From: Mixophyes australis | Taxonomy: Eukaryota; Chordata; Amphibia; Anura; Limnodynastidae | Length of the DNA: 64,000 nucleotides | Assembly (NCBI GenBank): GCA_036250195.1 | Contig: JAVHZZ010000011.1 | Coordinates: forward strand, 55,304,811 to 55,368,810 | Direction of reading: 5' to 3' | Shown here: piece after piece, positions 1-14,700 of the stretch | Layout: the number at the start of each line of letters is the position of its first letter | How positions within the stretch are numbered: the stretch's first letter is position 1 | Made by a program: the position numbers and the translations under genes | Notes under the pieces: model-generated | Databases searched by the model: none | Seen by the model: only the letters and a program-made list of their open reading frames with translations | What the model was told of the DNA's origin: nothing

Positions 1-1060
1 ACTTCAATCCTTTTACATAATTCTTGTTTCTCATGACATTTCTAACATTGCCCACAATTATCAACTTTCTAAGTCTTTCTGAGCAGGAGAAATCGCAAAC
101 ATAGTCATTTCTTCATTGCCGTCCAAAAACAACGCTTTTTTTGCATTCCTGTCTCACTTTCTCTTAGAAACAATGATTTACATCAATCCTTTTACATAAT
201 TCTTGTTTCTCATGACATTTCTAACATTGCCCACAATTATCAACTTTCTAAGTCTTTCTGAGCAGGAGAAATTGCAAAACATAGTCATTTCTTCATTGCC
301 GTACAAAAACAACGCTTTTTTGCATTTCTGTCTCACTTTCTCTTAAAAACAATGATTTACTTCAATCCTTTTACATAATTCTTGTTTCTCATGACATTTC
401 TAACATTGCCCACAATTATCAACTTTCTAAGTCTTTCTGAGCAGGAGAAATCGCAAAACATAGTCATTTCTTCATTGCCGTACAAAAACAACGCTTTTTT
501 GCATTCCTGTCTCACTTTCTCTTAGAAACAATGATTTACATCAATCCTTTTACATAATTCTTGTTTCTCATGACATTTCTAACATTGCCCACAATTATCA
601 ACTTTCTAAGTCTTTCTGAGCAGGAGAAATCGCAAAACATAGTCATTTCTTCATTGCCGTCCAAAAACAACGCTTTTTTGCATTCCTGTCTCACTTTCTC
701 TTAGAAACAATGATTTACATCAATTCTTTTACATAATTATTGTTTCTCATGACATTTCTAACATTGCCCACAATTATCAACTTTCTAAGTCTTTCTGAGC
801 AGGAGAAATCGCAAACATAGTCATTTCTTCATTGCCGTCCAAAAACAACGCTTTTTTGCATTCCTGTCTCACTTTCTCTTAGAAACAATGATATACATCA
901 ATCCTTTTACATAATTCTTGTTTCTCACGACATTTCTAACATTGCCCACAATTATCAACTTTCTAAGTCTTTCTGAGCAGGAGAAATCGCAAAACATAGT
1001 CATTTCCTCAGTGCCGTCCAAAAACAACGCTTTTTTGCATTCCTGTCTCACTTTCTCTTA
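1..1060 (-). repeat. Higher-order block repeated at a 5,014-bp offset
   Basis: This block matches the stretch around 5015-6075. The variant TTTCTCTTAA occurs at 337 and 5351. The paired variant ACATCAATTC with ATAATTATTG occurs at 717 and 5731. The ATGATATACATC plus CTCACGACA monomer begins near 869 and again near 5883. All three pairs are 5,014 bp apart, which is 28 monomers plus 2 bp. The same markers recur at 7498/7878/8030 and 9645/10025/10177, so this is an outlying copy of the 12-monomer family described at 5150-11350. Confidence 0.75.
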
Positions 1061-2686
1061 GAAACAATGATTTACATCAATCCTTTTACATAATTCTTGT
1101 TTCTCATGACATTTCTAACATTGCCCACAATTATCAACTTTCTAAGTCTTTCTGAGCAGGAGAAATCGCAAAACATAGTCATTTCTTCATTGCCGTCCAA
1201 AAACAACGCTTTTTTGCATTCTTGTCTCAATTTCTCTTAGAAACAATGATTTACATCAATCCTTTTACATAATTCTTGTTTCTCATGACATTTCTAACAT
1301 TGCCCACAATTATCAACTTTCTAAGTCTTTCTGAGCAGGAGAAATCGCAAAACATAGTCATTTCTTCATTGCCGTCCAAAAACAACGCTTTTTTGCATTC
1401 TTGTCTCAATTTCTCTTAGAAACAATGATTTACATCAATCCTTTTACATAATTCTTGTTTCTCATGACATTTCTAACATTGCCCACAATTATGAACTTTC
1501 TAAGTCTTTCTGAGCAGGAGAAATCGCAAAACATAGTCATTTCTTCATTGCCGTACAAAAACAACGCTTTTTTGCATTCCTGTCTCACTTTCTCTTAGAA
1601 ACAATGATTTATATCAATCCTTTTACATAATTCTTGTTTCTCATGACATTTCTAACATTGCCCACAATTATCAACTTTCTAAGTCTTTCTGAGCAGGAGA
1701 AATCGCAAAACATAGTCATTTCTTCATTGCCGTACAAAAACAACGCTTTTTTGCAATACTGTCTCACTTTCTCTTAGAAACAATGATTTACATCAATCCT
1801 TTTACATAATTCTTGTTTCTCATGACATTTCTAACATTGCCCACAATTATCAACTTTCTAAGTCTTTCTGAGCAGGAGAAATCGCAAAACATAGTCATTT
1901 CTTCATTGCCGTCCAAAAACAAAGCTTTTTTGCATTCCTGTCTCACTTTCTCTTAGAAACAATGATTTACATCAATCCTTTTACATAATTCTTGTTTCTC
2001 ATGACATTTCTAACATTGCCCACAATTATCAACTTTCTAAGTCTTTCTGAGCAGGAGAAATCGCAAAACATAGTCATTTCTTCATTGCCGTCCAAAAACA
2101 ACGCTTTTTTGCATTCCTGTCTCACTTTCTCTTAGAAACAATGATTTACATCAGTCCTTTTACATAATTCTTGTTTCTCATGACATTTCTAACATTGCCC
2201 ACAATTATCAACTTTCTAAGTCTTTCTGAGCAGGAGAAATCGCAAAACATAGTCATTTCTTCATTGCCGTCCAAAAAACAACGCTTTTTTTGCATTCCTG
2301 TCTCACTTTCTCTTAGAAACAATGATTTACATCAATCCTTTTACATAATTCTTGTTTCTCATGACATTTCTAACATTGCCCACAATTATCAACTTTCTAA
2401 GTCTTTCTGAGCAGGAGAAATCGCAAACATAGTCATTTCTTCATTGCCGTCCAAAAACAACGCTTTTTTTGCATTCCTGTCTCACTTTCTCTTAGAAACA
2501 ATGATTTACATCAATCCTTTTACATAATTCTTGTTTCTCATGACATTTCTAACATTGCCCACAATTATCAACTTTCTAAGTCTTTCTGAGCAGGAGAAAT
2601 TGCAAAACATAGTCATTTCTTCATTGCCGTCCAAAAACAACGCTTTTTTGCATTCCTGTCTCACTTTCTCTTAGAAACAATGATTT

Positions 2687-5550
2687 ACTTCAATCCTTTT
2701 ACATAATTCTTGTTTCTCATGACATTTCTAACATTGCCCACAATTATCAACTTTCTAAGTCTTTCTGAGCAGGAGAAATCGCAAAACATAGTCATTTCTT
2801 CATTGCCGTACAAAAACAACGCTTTTTTGCATTCCTGTCTCACTTTCTCTTAGAAACAATGATTTACATCAATCCTTTTACATAATTCTTGTTTCTCATG
2901 ACATTTCTAACATTGCCCACAATTATCAACTTTCTAAGTCTTTCTGAGCAGGAGAAATCGCAAAACATAGTCATTTCTTCATTGCCGTACAAAAACAACG
3001 CTTTTTTGCATTCCTGTCTCACTTTCTCTTAGAAACAATGATTTACATCAATCCTTTTACATAATTCTTGTTTCTCATGACATTTCTAACATTGCCCACA
3101 ATTATCAACTTTCTAAGTCTTTCTGAGCAGGAGAAATTGCAAAACATAGTCATTTCTTCATTGCCGTACAAAAACAACGCTTTTTTGCATTTCTGTCTCA
3201 CTTTCTCTTAGAAACAATGATTTACATCAATCCTTTTACATAATTCTTGTTTCTCATGACATTTCTAACATTGCCCACAATTATCAACTTTCTAAGTCTT
3301 TCTGAGCAGGAGAAATCGCAAAACATAGTCATTTCTTCATTGCCGTCCAAAAACAACGCTTTTTTGCATTCCTGTCTCACTTTCTCTTAGAAACAATGAT
3401 TTACATCAATCCTTTTACATAATTCTTGTTTCTCATGACATTTCTAACATTGCCCACAATTATCAACTTTCTAAGTCTTTCTGAGCAGGAGAAATCGCAA
3501 AACATAGTCATTTCTTCATTGCCGTCCAAAAACAACGCTTTTTTGCATTCCTGTCTCAATTTCTCTTAGAAACAATGATTTACATCAATCCTTTTACATA
3601 ATTCTTGTTTCTCATGACATTTCTAACATTGCCCACAATTATCAACTTTCTAAGTCTTTCTGAGCAAGAGAAATCGCAAAACATAGTCATTTCTTCATTG
3701 CCGTCCAAAAACAACGCTTTTTTGCATTCCTGTCTCACTTTCTCTTAGAAACAATGATTTACATCAATCCTTTTACATAATTCTTGTTTCTCATGACATT
3801 TCTAACATTGCCCACAATTATCAACTTTCTAAGTCTTTCTGAGCAGGAGAAATTGCAAAACATAGTCATTTCTTCATTGCCGTACAAAAACAACGCTTTT
3901 TTACATTTCTGTCTCACTTTCTCTTAGAAACAATGATTTACTTCAATCCTTTTACATAATTCTTGTTTCTCATGACATTTCTAACATTGCCCACAATTAT
4001 CAACTTTCTAAGTCTTTCTGAGCAGGAGAAATTGCAAAACATAGTCATTTCTTCATTGCCGTCCAAAAACAACGCTTTTTTGCATTCCTGTCTCACTTTC
4101 TCTTAGAAACAATGATTTACTTCAATCCTTTTACATAATTCTTGTTTCTCATGACATTTCTAACATTGCCCACAATTATCAACTTTCTAAGTCTTTCTGA
4201 GCAGGAGAAATCGCAAAACATAGTCATTTCTTCATTGCCGTACAAAAACAACGCTTTTTTGCATTCCTGTCTCACTTTCTCTTAGAAACAATGATTTACA
4301 TCAATCCTTTTACATAATTCTTGTTTCTCATGACATTTCTAACATTGCCCACAATTATCAACTTTCTAAGTCTTTCTGAGCAGGAGAAATCGCAAAACAT
4401 AGTCATTTCTTCATTGCCGTACAAAAACAACGCTTTTTTGCATTCCTGTCTCACTTTCTCTTAGAAACAATGATTTACATCAATCCTTTTACATAATTCT
4501 TGTTTCTCATGACATTTCTAACATTGCCCACAATTATCAACTTTCTAAGTCTTTCTGAGCAGGAGAAATTGCAAAACATAGTCATTTCTTCATTGCCGTA
4601 CAAAAACAACGCTTTTTTGCATTTCTGTCTCACTTTCTCTTAGAAACAATGATTTACATCAATCCTTTTACATAATTCTTGTTTCTCATGACATTTCTAA
4701 CATTGCCCACAATTATCAACTTTCTAAGTCTTTCTGAGCAGGAGAAATCGCAAAACATAGTCATTTCTTCATTGCCGTCCAAAAACAACGCTTTTTTGCA
4801 TTCCTGTCTCACTTTCTCTTAGAAACAATGATTTACATCAATCCTTTTACATAATTCTTGTTTCTCATGACATTTCTAACATTGCCCACAATTATCAACT
4901 TTCTAAGTCTTTCTGAGCAGGAGAAATCGCAAAACATAGTCATTTCTTCATTGCCGTCCAAAAACAACGCTTTTTTGCATTCCTGTCTCAATTTCTCTTA
5001 GAAACAATGATTTACATCAATCCTTTTACATAATTCTTGTTTCTCATGACATTTCTAACATTGCCCACAATTATCAACTTTCTAAGTCTTTCTGAGCAAG
5101 AGAAATCGCAAAACATAGTCATTTCTTCATTGCCGTCCAAAAACAACGCTTTTTTTGCATTCCTGTCTCACTTTCTCTTAGAAACAATGATTTACATCAA
5201 TCCTTTTACATAATTCTTGTTTCTCATGACATTTCTAACATTGCCCACAATTATCAACTTTCTAAGTCTTTCTGAGCAGGAGAAATTGCAAAACATAGTC
5301 ATTTCTTCATTGCCGTACAAAAACAACGCTTTTTTGCATTTCTGTCTCACTTTCTCTTAAAAACAATGATTTACTTCAATCCTTTTACATAATTCTTGTT
5401 TCTCATGACATTTCTAACATTGCCCACAATTATCAACTTTCTAAGTCTTTCTGAGCAGGAGAAATCGCAAAACATAGTCATTTCTTCATTGCCGTACAAA
5501 AACAACGCTTTTTTGCATTCCTGTCTCACTTTCTCTTAGAAACAATGATT
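2687..5550 (-). repeat. 8-monomer (1,432-bp) higher-order repeat, about two copies
   Basis: Private variants recur 1,432 bp (8 x 179) apart. ACTTCAATCC occurs at 2687 and 4119 and again at 3940 and about 5372. GAGCAAGAG, in place of GAGCAGGAG, occurs at 3662 and 5094. The order of GTCC and GTAC monomers between them also matches. The two copies run from about 2.69 to 4.12 kb and 4.12 to 5.55 kb. One later monomer carries an extra T in CGCTTTTTTTGC. The boundaries are by eye. Confidence 0.72.
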
Positions 5551-8500
5551 TACATCAATCCTTTTACATAATTCTTGTTTCTCATGACATTTCTAACATT
5601 GCCCACAATTATCAACTTTCTAAGTCTTTCTGAGCAGGAGAAATCGCAAAACATAGTCATTTCTTCATTGCCGTCCAAAAACAACGCTTTTTTGCATTCC
5701 TGTCTCACTTTCTCTTAGAAACAATGATTTACATCAATTCTTTTACATAATTATTGTTTCTCATGACATTTCTAACATTGCCCACAATTATCAACTTTCT
5801 AAGTCTTTCTGAGCAGGAGAAATCGCAAACATAGTCATTTCTTCATTGCCGTCCAAAAACAACGCTTTTTTGCGTTCCTGTCTCACTTTCTCTTAGAAAC
5901 AATGATATACATCAATCCTTTTACATAATTCTTGTTTCTCACGACATTTCTAACATTGCCCACAATTATCAACTTTCTAAGTCTTTCTGAGCAGGAGAAA
6001 TCGCAAAACATAGTCATTTCTTCAGTGCCGTCCAAAAACAACGCTTTTTTGCATTCCTGTCTCACTTTCTCTTAGAAACAATGATTTACATCAATCCTTT
6101 TACATAATTCTTGTTTCTCATGACATTTCTAACATTGCCCACAATTATCAACTTTCTAAGTCTTTCTGAGCAGGAGAAATTGCAAAACATAGTCATTTCT
6201 TCATTGCCGTACAAAAACAACGCTTTTTTGCATTTCTGTCTCACTTTCTCTTAGAAACAATGATTTACATCAATCCTTTTACATAATTCTTGTTTCTCAT
6301 GACATTTCTAACATTGCCCACAATTATCAACTTTCTAAGTCTTTCTGAGCAGGAGAAATCGCAAAACATAGTCATTTCTTCATTGCCGTCCAAAAACAAC
6401 GCTTTTTTGCATTCCTGTCTCACTTTCTCTTAGAAACAATGATTTACATCAATCCTTTTACATAATTCTTGTTTCTCATGACATTTCTAACATTGCCCAC
6501 AATTATCAACTTTCTAAGTCTTTCTGAGCAGGAGAAATCGCAAAACATAGTCATTTCTTCATTGCCGTCCAAAAACAACGCTTTTTTGCATTCCTGTCTC
6601 AATTTCTCTTAGAAACAATGATTTACATCAATCCTTTTACATAATTCTTGTTTCTCATGACATTTCTAACATTGCCCACAATTATCAACTTTCTAAGTCT
6701 TTCTGAGCAAGAGAAATCGCAAAACATAGTCATTTCTTCATTGCCGTCCAAAAACAACGCTTTTTTGCATTCCTGTCTCACTTTCTCTTAGAAACAATGA
6801 TTTACATCAATCCTTTTACATAATTCTTGTTTCTCATGACATTTCTAACATTGCCCACAATTATCAACTTTCTAAGTCTTTCTGAGCAGGAGAAATTGCA
6901 AAACATAGTCATTTCTTCATTGCCGTACAAAAACAACGCTTTTTTACATTTCTGTCTCACTTTCTCTTAGAAACAATGATTTACTTCAATCCTTTTACAT
7001 AATTCTTGTTTCTCATGACATTTCTAACATTGCCCACAATTATCAACTTTCTAAGTCTTTCTGAGCAGGAGAAATCGCAAAACATAGTCATTTCTTCATT
7101 GCCGTCCAAAAACAACGCTTTTTTGCATTCCTGTCTCACTTTCTCTTAGAAACAATGATTTACATCAATCCTTTTACATAATTCTTGTTTCTCATGACAT
7201 TTCTAACATTGCCCACAATTATCAACTTTCTAAGTCTTTCTGAGCAGGAGAAATCGCAAACATAGTCATTTCTTCATTGCCGTCCAAAAACAACGCTTTT
7301 TTTGCATTCCTGTCTCACTTTCTCTTAGAAACAATGATTTACATCAATCCTTTTACATAATTCTTGTTTCTCATGACATTTCTAACATTGCCCACAATTA
7401 TCAACTTTCTAAGTCTTTCTGAGCAGGAGAAATTGCAAAACATAGTCATTTCTTCATTGCCGTACAAAAACAACGCTTTTTTGCATTTCTGTCTCACTTT
7501 CTCTTAAAAACAATGATTTACTTCAATCCTTTTACATAATTCTTGTTTCTCATGACATTTCTAACATTGCCCACAATTATCAACTTTCTAAGTCTTTCTG
7601 AGCAGGAGAAATCGCAAAACATAGTCATTTCTTCATTGCCGTACAAAAACAACGCTTTTTTGCATTCCTGTCTCACTTTCTCTTAGAAACAATGATTTAC
7701 ATCAATCCTTTTACATAATTCTTGTTTCTCATGACATTTCTAACATTGCCCACAATTATCAACTTTCTAAGTCTTTCTGAGCAGGAGAAATCGCAAAACA
7801 TAGTCATTTCTTCATTGCCGTCCAAAAACAACGCTTTTTTGCATTCCTGTCTCACTTTCTCTTAGAAACAATGATTTACATCAATTCTTTTACATAATTA
7901 TTGTTTCTCATGACATTTCTAACATTGCCCACAATTATCAACTTTCTAAGTCTTTCTGAGCAGGAGAAATCGCAAACATAGTCATTTCTTCATTGCCGTC
8001 CAAAAACAACGCTTTTTTGCGTTCCTGTCTCACTTTCTCTTAGAAACAATGATATACATCAATCCTTTTACATAATTCTTGTTTCTCACGACATTTCTAA
8101 CATTGCCCACAATTATCAACTTTCTAAGTCTTTCTGAGCAGGAGAAATCGCAAAACATAGTCATTTCTTCAGTGCCGTCCAAAAACAACGCTTTTTTGCA
8201 TTCCTGTCTCACTTTCTCTTAGAAACAATGATTTACATCAATCCTTTTACATAATTCTTGTTTCTCATGACATTTCTAACATTGCCCACAATTATCAACT
8301 TTCTAAGTCTTTCTGAGCAGGAGAAATCGCAAAACATAGTCATTTCTTCATTGCCGTCCAAAAACAACGCTTTTTTGCATTCCTGTCTCACTTTCTCTTA
8401 GAAACAATGATTTACATCAATCCTTTTACATAATTCTTGTTTCTCATGACATTTCTAACATTGCCCACAATTATAAACTTTCTAAGTCTTTCTGAGCAGG

Positions 8501-11350
8501 AGAAATTGCAAAACATAGTCATTTCTTCATTGCCGTACAAAAACAACGCTTTTTTACATTTCTGTCTCACTTTCTCTTAGAAACAATGATTTACTTCAAT
8601 CCTTTTACATAATTCTTGTTTCTCATGACATTTCTAACATTGCCCACAATTATCAACTTTCTAAGTCTTTCTGAGCAGGAGAAATCGCAAACATAGTCAT
8701 TTCTTCATTGCCGTCCAAAAACAACGCTTTTTTTGCATTCCTGTCTCACTTTCTCTTAGAAACAATGATTTACATCAATCCTTTTACATAATTCTTGTTT
8801 CTCATGACATTTCTAACATTGCCCACAATTATCAACTTTCTAAGTCTTTCTGAGCAGGAGAAATTGCAAAACATAGTCATTTCTTCATTGCCGTACAAAA
8901 ACAACGCTTTTTTGCATTTCTGTCTCACTTTCTCTTAGAAACAATGATTTACTTCAATCCTTTTACATAATTCTTGTTTCTCATGACATTTCTAACATTG
9001 CCCACAATTATCAACTTTCTAAGTCTTTCTGAGCAGGAGAAATCGCAAAACATAGTCATTTCTTCATTGCCGTACAAAAACAACGCTTTTTTGCATTCCT
9101 GTCTCACTTTCTCTTAGAAACAATGATTTACATCAATCCTTTTACATAATTCTTGTTTCTCATGACATTTCTAACATTGCCCACAATTATCAACTTTCTA
9201 AGTCTTTCTGAGCAGGAGAAATCGCAAAACATAGTCATTTCTTCATTGCCGTCCAAAAACAACGCTTTTTTGCATTCCTGTCTCACTTTCTCTTAGAAAC
9301 AATGATTTACATCAATCCTTTTACATAATTCTTGTTTCTCATGACATTTCTAACATTGCCCACAATTATCAACTTTCTAAGTCTTTCTGAGCAGGAGAAA
9401 TCGCAAACATAGTCATTTCTTCATTGCCGTCCAAAAACAACGCTTTTTTTGCATTCCTGTCTCACTTTCTCTTAGAAACAATGATTTACATCAATCCTTT
9501 TACATAATTCTTGTTTCTCATGACATTTCTAACATTGCCCACAATTATCAACTTTCTAAGTCTTTCTGAGCAGGAGAAATTGCAAAACATAGTCATTTCT
9601 TCATTGCCGTACAAAAACAACGCTTTTTTGCATTTCTGTCTCACTTTCTCTTAAAAACAATGATTTACTTCAATCCTTTTACATAATTCTTGTTTCTCAT
9701 GACATTTCTAACATTGCCCACAATTATCAACTTTCTAAGTCTTTCTGAGCAGGAGAAATCGCAAAACATAGTCATTTCTTCATTGCCGTACAAAAACAAC
9801 GCTTTTTTGCATTCCTGTCTCACTTTCTCTTAGAAACAATGATTTACATCAATCCTTTTACATAATTCTTGTTTCTCATGACATTTCTAACATTGCCCAC
9901 AATTATCAACTTTCTAAGTCTTTCTGAGCAGGAGAAATCGCAAAACATAGTCATTTCTTCATTGCCGTCCAAAAACAACGCTTTTTTGCATTCCTGTCTC
10001 ACTTTCTCTTAGAAACAATGATTTACATCAATTCTTTTACATAATTATTGTTTCTCATGACATTTCTAACATTGCCCACAATTATCAACTTTCTAAGTCT
10101 TTCTGAGCAGGAGAAATCGCAAACATAGTCATTTCTTCATTGCCGTCCAAAAACAACGCTTTTTTGCGTTCCTGTCTCACTTTCTCTTAGAAACAATGAT
10201 ATACATCAATCCTTTTACATAATTCTTGTTTCTCACGACATTTCTAACATTGCCCACAATTATCAACTTTCTAAGTCTTTCTGAGCAGGAGAAATCGCAA
10301 AACATAGTCATTTCTTCAGTGCCGTCCAAAAACAACGCTTTTTTGCATTCCTGTCTCACTTTCTCTTAGAAACAATGATTTACATCAATCCTTTTACATA
10401 ATTCTTGTTTCTCATGACATTTCTAACATTGCCCACAATTATCAACTTTCTAAGTCTTTCTGAGCAGGAGAAATCACAAAACATAGTCATTTCTTCATTG
10501 CCGTCCAAAAACAACGCTTTTTTGCATTCCTGTCTCACTTTCTCTTAGAAACAATGATTTACATCAATCCTTTTACATAATTCTTGTTTCTCATGACATT
10601 TCTAACATTGCCCACAATTATAAACTTTCTAAGTCTTTCTGAGCAAAAGAAATTGCAAAACATAGTCATTTCTTCATTGCCGTACAAAAACAACGCTTTT
10701 TTACATTTCTGTCTCACTTTCTCTTAGAAACAATGATTTACTTCAATCCTTTTACATAATTCTTGTTTCTCATGACATTTCTAACATTGCCCACAATTAT
10801 CAACTTTCTAAGTCTTTCTGAGCAGGAGAAATCGCAAACATAGTCATTTCTTCATTGCCGTCCAAAAACAACGCTTTTTTTGCATTCCTGTCTCACTTTC
10901 TCTTAGAAACAATGATTTACATCAATCCTTTTACATAATTCTTGTTTCTCATGACATTTCTAACATTGCCCACAATTATCAACTTTCTAAGTCTTTCTGA
11001 GCAGGAGAAATTGCAAAACATAGTCATTTCTTCATTGCCGTACAAAAACAACGCTTTTTTGCATTTCTGTCTCACTTTCTCTTAGAAACAATGATTTACT
11101 TCAATCCTTTTACATAATTCTTGTTTCTCATGACATTTCTAACATTGCCCACAATTATCAACTTTCTAAGTCTTTCTGAGCAGGAGAAATCGCAAAACAT
11201 AGTCATTTCTTCATTGCCGTACAAAAACAACGCTTTTTTGCATTCCTGTCTCACTTTCTCTTAGAAACAATGATTTACATCAATCCTTTTACATAATTCT
11301 TGTTTCTCATGACATTTCTAACATTGCCCACAATTATCAACTTTCTAAGT
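5150..11350 (-). repeat. Imperfect 12-monomer (2,147-bp) higher-order repeat
   Basis: Markers recur every 2,147 bp, which is 12 x 179 minus 1. TTTCTCTTAA is at 5351, 7498 and 9645. ACATCAATTC is at 5731, 7878 and 10025. The ATGATATACATC/CTCACGACA monomer is near 5883, 8030 and 10177. ATTATAAACTTTC is shared only by the later copies (8471 and 10618). The missing base comes from a monomer that lost one A (GCAAACATAG) without the compensating T insertion. Copies 1 and 2 agree well only in the block of about 5 monomers around these markers. Their remaining monomers differ, so the unit is a mosaic and not three clean copies. Confidence 0.72.
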
Positions 11351-11799
11351 CTTTCTGAGCAGGAGAAATCGCAAAACATAGTCATTTCTTCATTGCCGTC
11401 CAAAAACAACGCTTTTTTGCATTCCTGTCTCAATTTCTCTTAGAAACAATGATTTACATCAATCCTTTTACATAATTCTTGTTTCTCATGACATTTCTAA
11501 CATTGCCCACAATTATCAACTTTCTAAGTCTTTCTGAGCAGGAGAAATCGCAAAACATAGTCATTTCTTCATTGCCGTCCAAAAACAACGCTTTTTTGCA
11601 TTCCTGTCTCACTTTCTCTTAGAAACAATGATTTACATCAATCCTTTTACATAATTCTTGTTTCTCATGACATTTCTAACATTGCCCACAATTATCAACT
11701 TTCTAAGTCTTTCTGAGCAGGAGAAATCGCAAAACATAGTCATTTCTTCATTGCCGTCCAAAAACAACGCTTTTTTGCATTCCTGTCTCACTTTCTCTT

Positions 11800-14700
11800 A
11801 GAAACAATGATTTACATCAATCCTTTTACATAATTCTTGTTTCTCATGACATTTCTAACATTGCCCACAATTATGAACTTTCTAAGTCTTTCTGAGCAGG
11901 AGAAATTGCAAAACATAGTCATTTCTTCATTGCCGTACAAAAACAACGCTTTTTTACATTTCTGTCTCACTTTCTCTTAGAAACAATGATTTACATCAAT
12001 CCTTTTACATAATTCTTGTTTCTCATGACATTTCTAACATTGCCCACAATTATCAACTTTCTAAGTCTTTCTGAGCAGGAGAAATCGCAAAACATAGTCA
12101 TTTCTTCATTGCCGTCCAAAAACAACGCTTTTTTGCATTCCTGTCTCACTTTCTCTTAGAAACAATGATTTACATCAATCCTTTTACATAATTCTTGTTT
12201 CTCATGACATTTCTAACATTGCCCACAATTATCAACTTTCTAAGTCTTTCTGAGCAGGAGAAATCGCAAACATAGTCATTTCTTCATTGCCGTCCAAAAA
12301 CAACGCTTTTTTTGCATTCCTGTCTCACTTTCTCTTAGAAACAATGATTTACATCAATCCTTTTACATAATTCTTGTTTCTCATGACATTTCTAACATTG
12401 CCCACAATTATCAACTTTCTAAGTCTTTCTGAGCAGGAGAAATTGCAAAACATAGTCATTTCTTCATTGCCGTACAAAAACAACGCTTTTTTGCATTTCT
12501 GTCTCACTTTCTCTTAGAAACAATGATTTACTTCAATCCTTTTACATAATTCTTGTTTCTCATGACATTTCTAACATTGCCCACAATTATCAACTTTCTA
12601 AGTCTTTCTGAGCAGGAGAAATCGCAAAACATAGTCATTTCTTCATTGCCGTCCAAAAACAACGCTTTTTTGCATTCCTGTCTCACTTTCTCTTAGAAAC
12701 AATGATTTACATCAATCCTTTTACATAATTCTTGTTTCTCATGACATTTCTAACATTGCCCACAATTATCAACTTTCTAAGTCTTTCTGAGCAGGAGAAA
12801 TCGCAAAACATAGTCATTTCTTCATTGCCGTCCAAAAACAACGCTTTTTTGCATTCCTGTCTCAATTTCTCTTAGAAACAATGATTTACATCAATCCTTT
12901 TACATAATTCTTGTTTCTCATGACATTTCTAACATTGCCCACAATTATCAACTTTCTAAGTCTTTCTGAGCAGGAGAAATCGCAAAACATAGTCATTTCT
13001 TCATTGCCGTCCAAAAACAACGCTTTTTTGCATTCCTGTCTCACTTTCTCTTAGAAACAATGATTTACATCAATCCTTTTACATAATTCTTGTTTCTCAT
13101 GACATTTCTAACATTGCCCACAATTATGAACTTTCTAAGTCTTTCTGAGCAGGAGAAATCGCAAAACATAGTCATTTCTTCATTGCCGTACAAAAACAAC
13201 GCTTTTTTGCATTCCTTTCTCACTTTCTCTTAGAAACAATGATTTACATCAATCCTTTTACATAATTCTTGTTTCTCATGACATTTCTAACATTGCCCAC
13301 AATTATCAACTTTCTAAGTCTTTCTGAGCAGGAGAAATTGCAAAACATAGTCATTTCTTCATTGCCGTACAAAAACAACGCTTTTTTGCAATACTGTCTC
13401 ACTTTCTCTTAGAAACAATGATTTACATCAATCCTTTTACATAATTCTTGTTTCTCATGACATTTCTAACATTGCCCACAATTATCAACTTTCTAAGTCT
13501 TTCTGAGCAGGAGAAATCGCAAAACATAGTCATTTCTTCATTGCCGTACAAAAACAACGCTTTTTTGCAATACTGTCTCACTTTCTCTTAGAAACAATGA
13601 TTTACATCAATCCTTTTACATAATTCTTGTTTCTCATGACATTTCTAACATTGCCCACAATTATCAACTTTCTAAGTCTTTCTGAGCAGGAGAAATCGCA
13701 AAACATAGTCATTTCTTCATTGCCGTCCAAAAACAACGCTTTTTTGCATTCCTGTCTCACTTTCTCTTAGAAACAATGATTTACATCAATCCTTTTACAT
13801 AATTCTTGTTTCTCATGACATTTCTAACATTGCCCACAATTATCAACTTTCTAAGTCTTTCTGAGCAGGAGAAATCGCAAAACATAGTCATTTCTTCATT
13901 GCCGTCCAAAAACAACGCTTTTTTGCATTCCTGTCTCACTTTCTCTTAGAAACAATGATTTACATCAATCCTTTTACATAATTCTTGTTTCTCATGACAT
14001 TTCTAACATTGCCCACAATTATCAACTTTCTAAGTCTTTCTGAGCAGGTGAAATTGCAAAACATAGTCATTTCTTCATTGCCGTACAAAAACAACGCTTT
14101 TTTGCATTTCTGTCTCACTTTCTCTTAGAAACAATGATTTACTTCAATCCTTTTACATAATTCTTGTTTCTCATGACATTTCTAACATTGCCCACAATTA
14201 TCAACTTTCTAAGTCTTTCTGAGCAGGAGAAATCGCAAAACATAGTCATTTCTTCAGTGCCGTCCAAAAACAACGCTTTTTTGCATTCCTGTCTCACTTT
14301 CTCTTAGAAACAATGATTTACATCAATCCTTTTACATAATTCTTCCTTCTCATGACATTTCTAACATTGCCCACAATTATCAACTTTCTAAGTCTTTCTG
14401 AGCAGGAGAAATCGCAAAACATAGTCATTTCTTCATTGCCGTCCAAAAACAACGCTTTTTTGCATTCTTGTCTCAATTTCTCTTAGAAACAATGATTTAC
14501 ATCAATCCTTTTACATAATTCTTGTTTCTCATGACATTTCTAACATTGCCCACAATTATGAACTTTCTAAGTCTTTCTGAGCAGGAGAAATCGCAAAACA
14601 TAGTCATTTCTTCATTGCCGTACAAAAACAACGCTTTTTTGCATTCCTTTCTCACTTTCTCTTAGAAACAATGATTTACATCAATCCTTTTACATAATTC

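Noticed and set aside
2171..2410. 79-codon forward-strand frame in the left arm
   Set aside because: It exists only because of single-base insertions in A and T runs of one monomer that shift the frame. The content is translated satellite.
869..10359. Repeated 60-residue reverse-strand frames (near 869, 5883, 8030, 10177)
   Set aside because: They are identical because they lie in copies of one higher-order repeat. They start at GTG, and the monomer length is not a multiple of 3. No coding signature beyond the lack of one stop.
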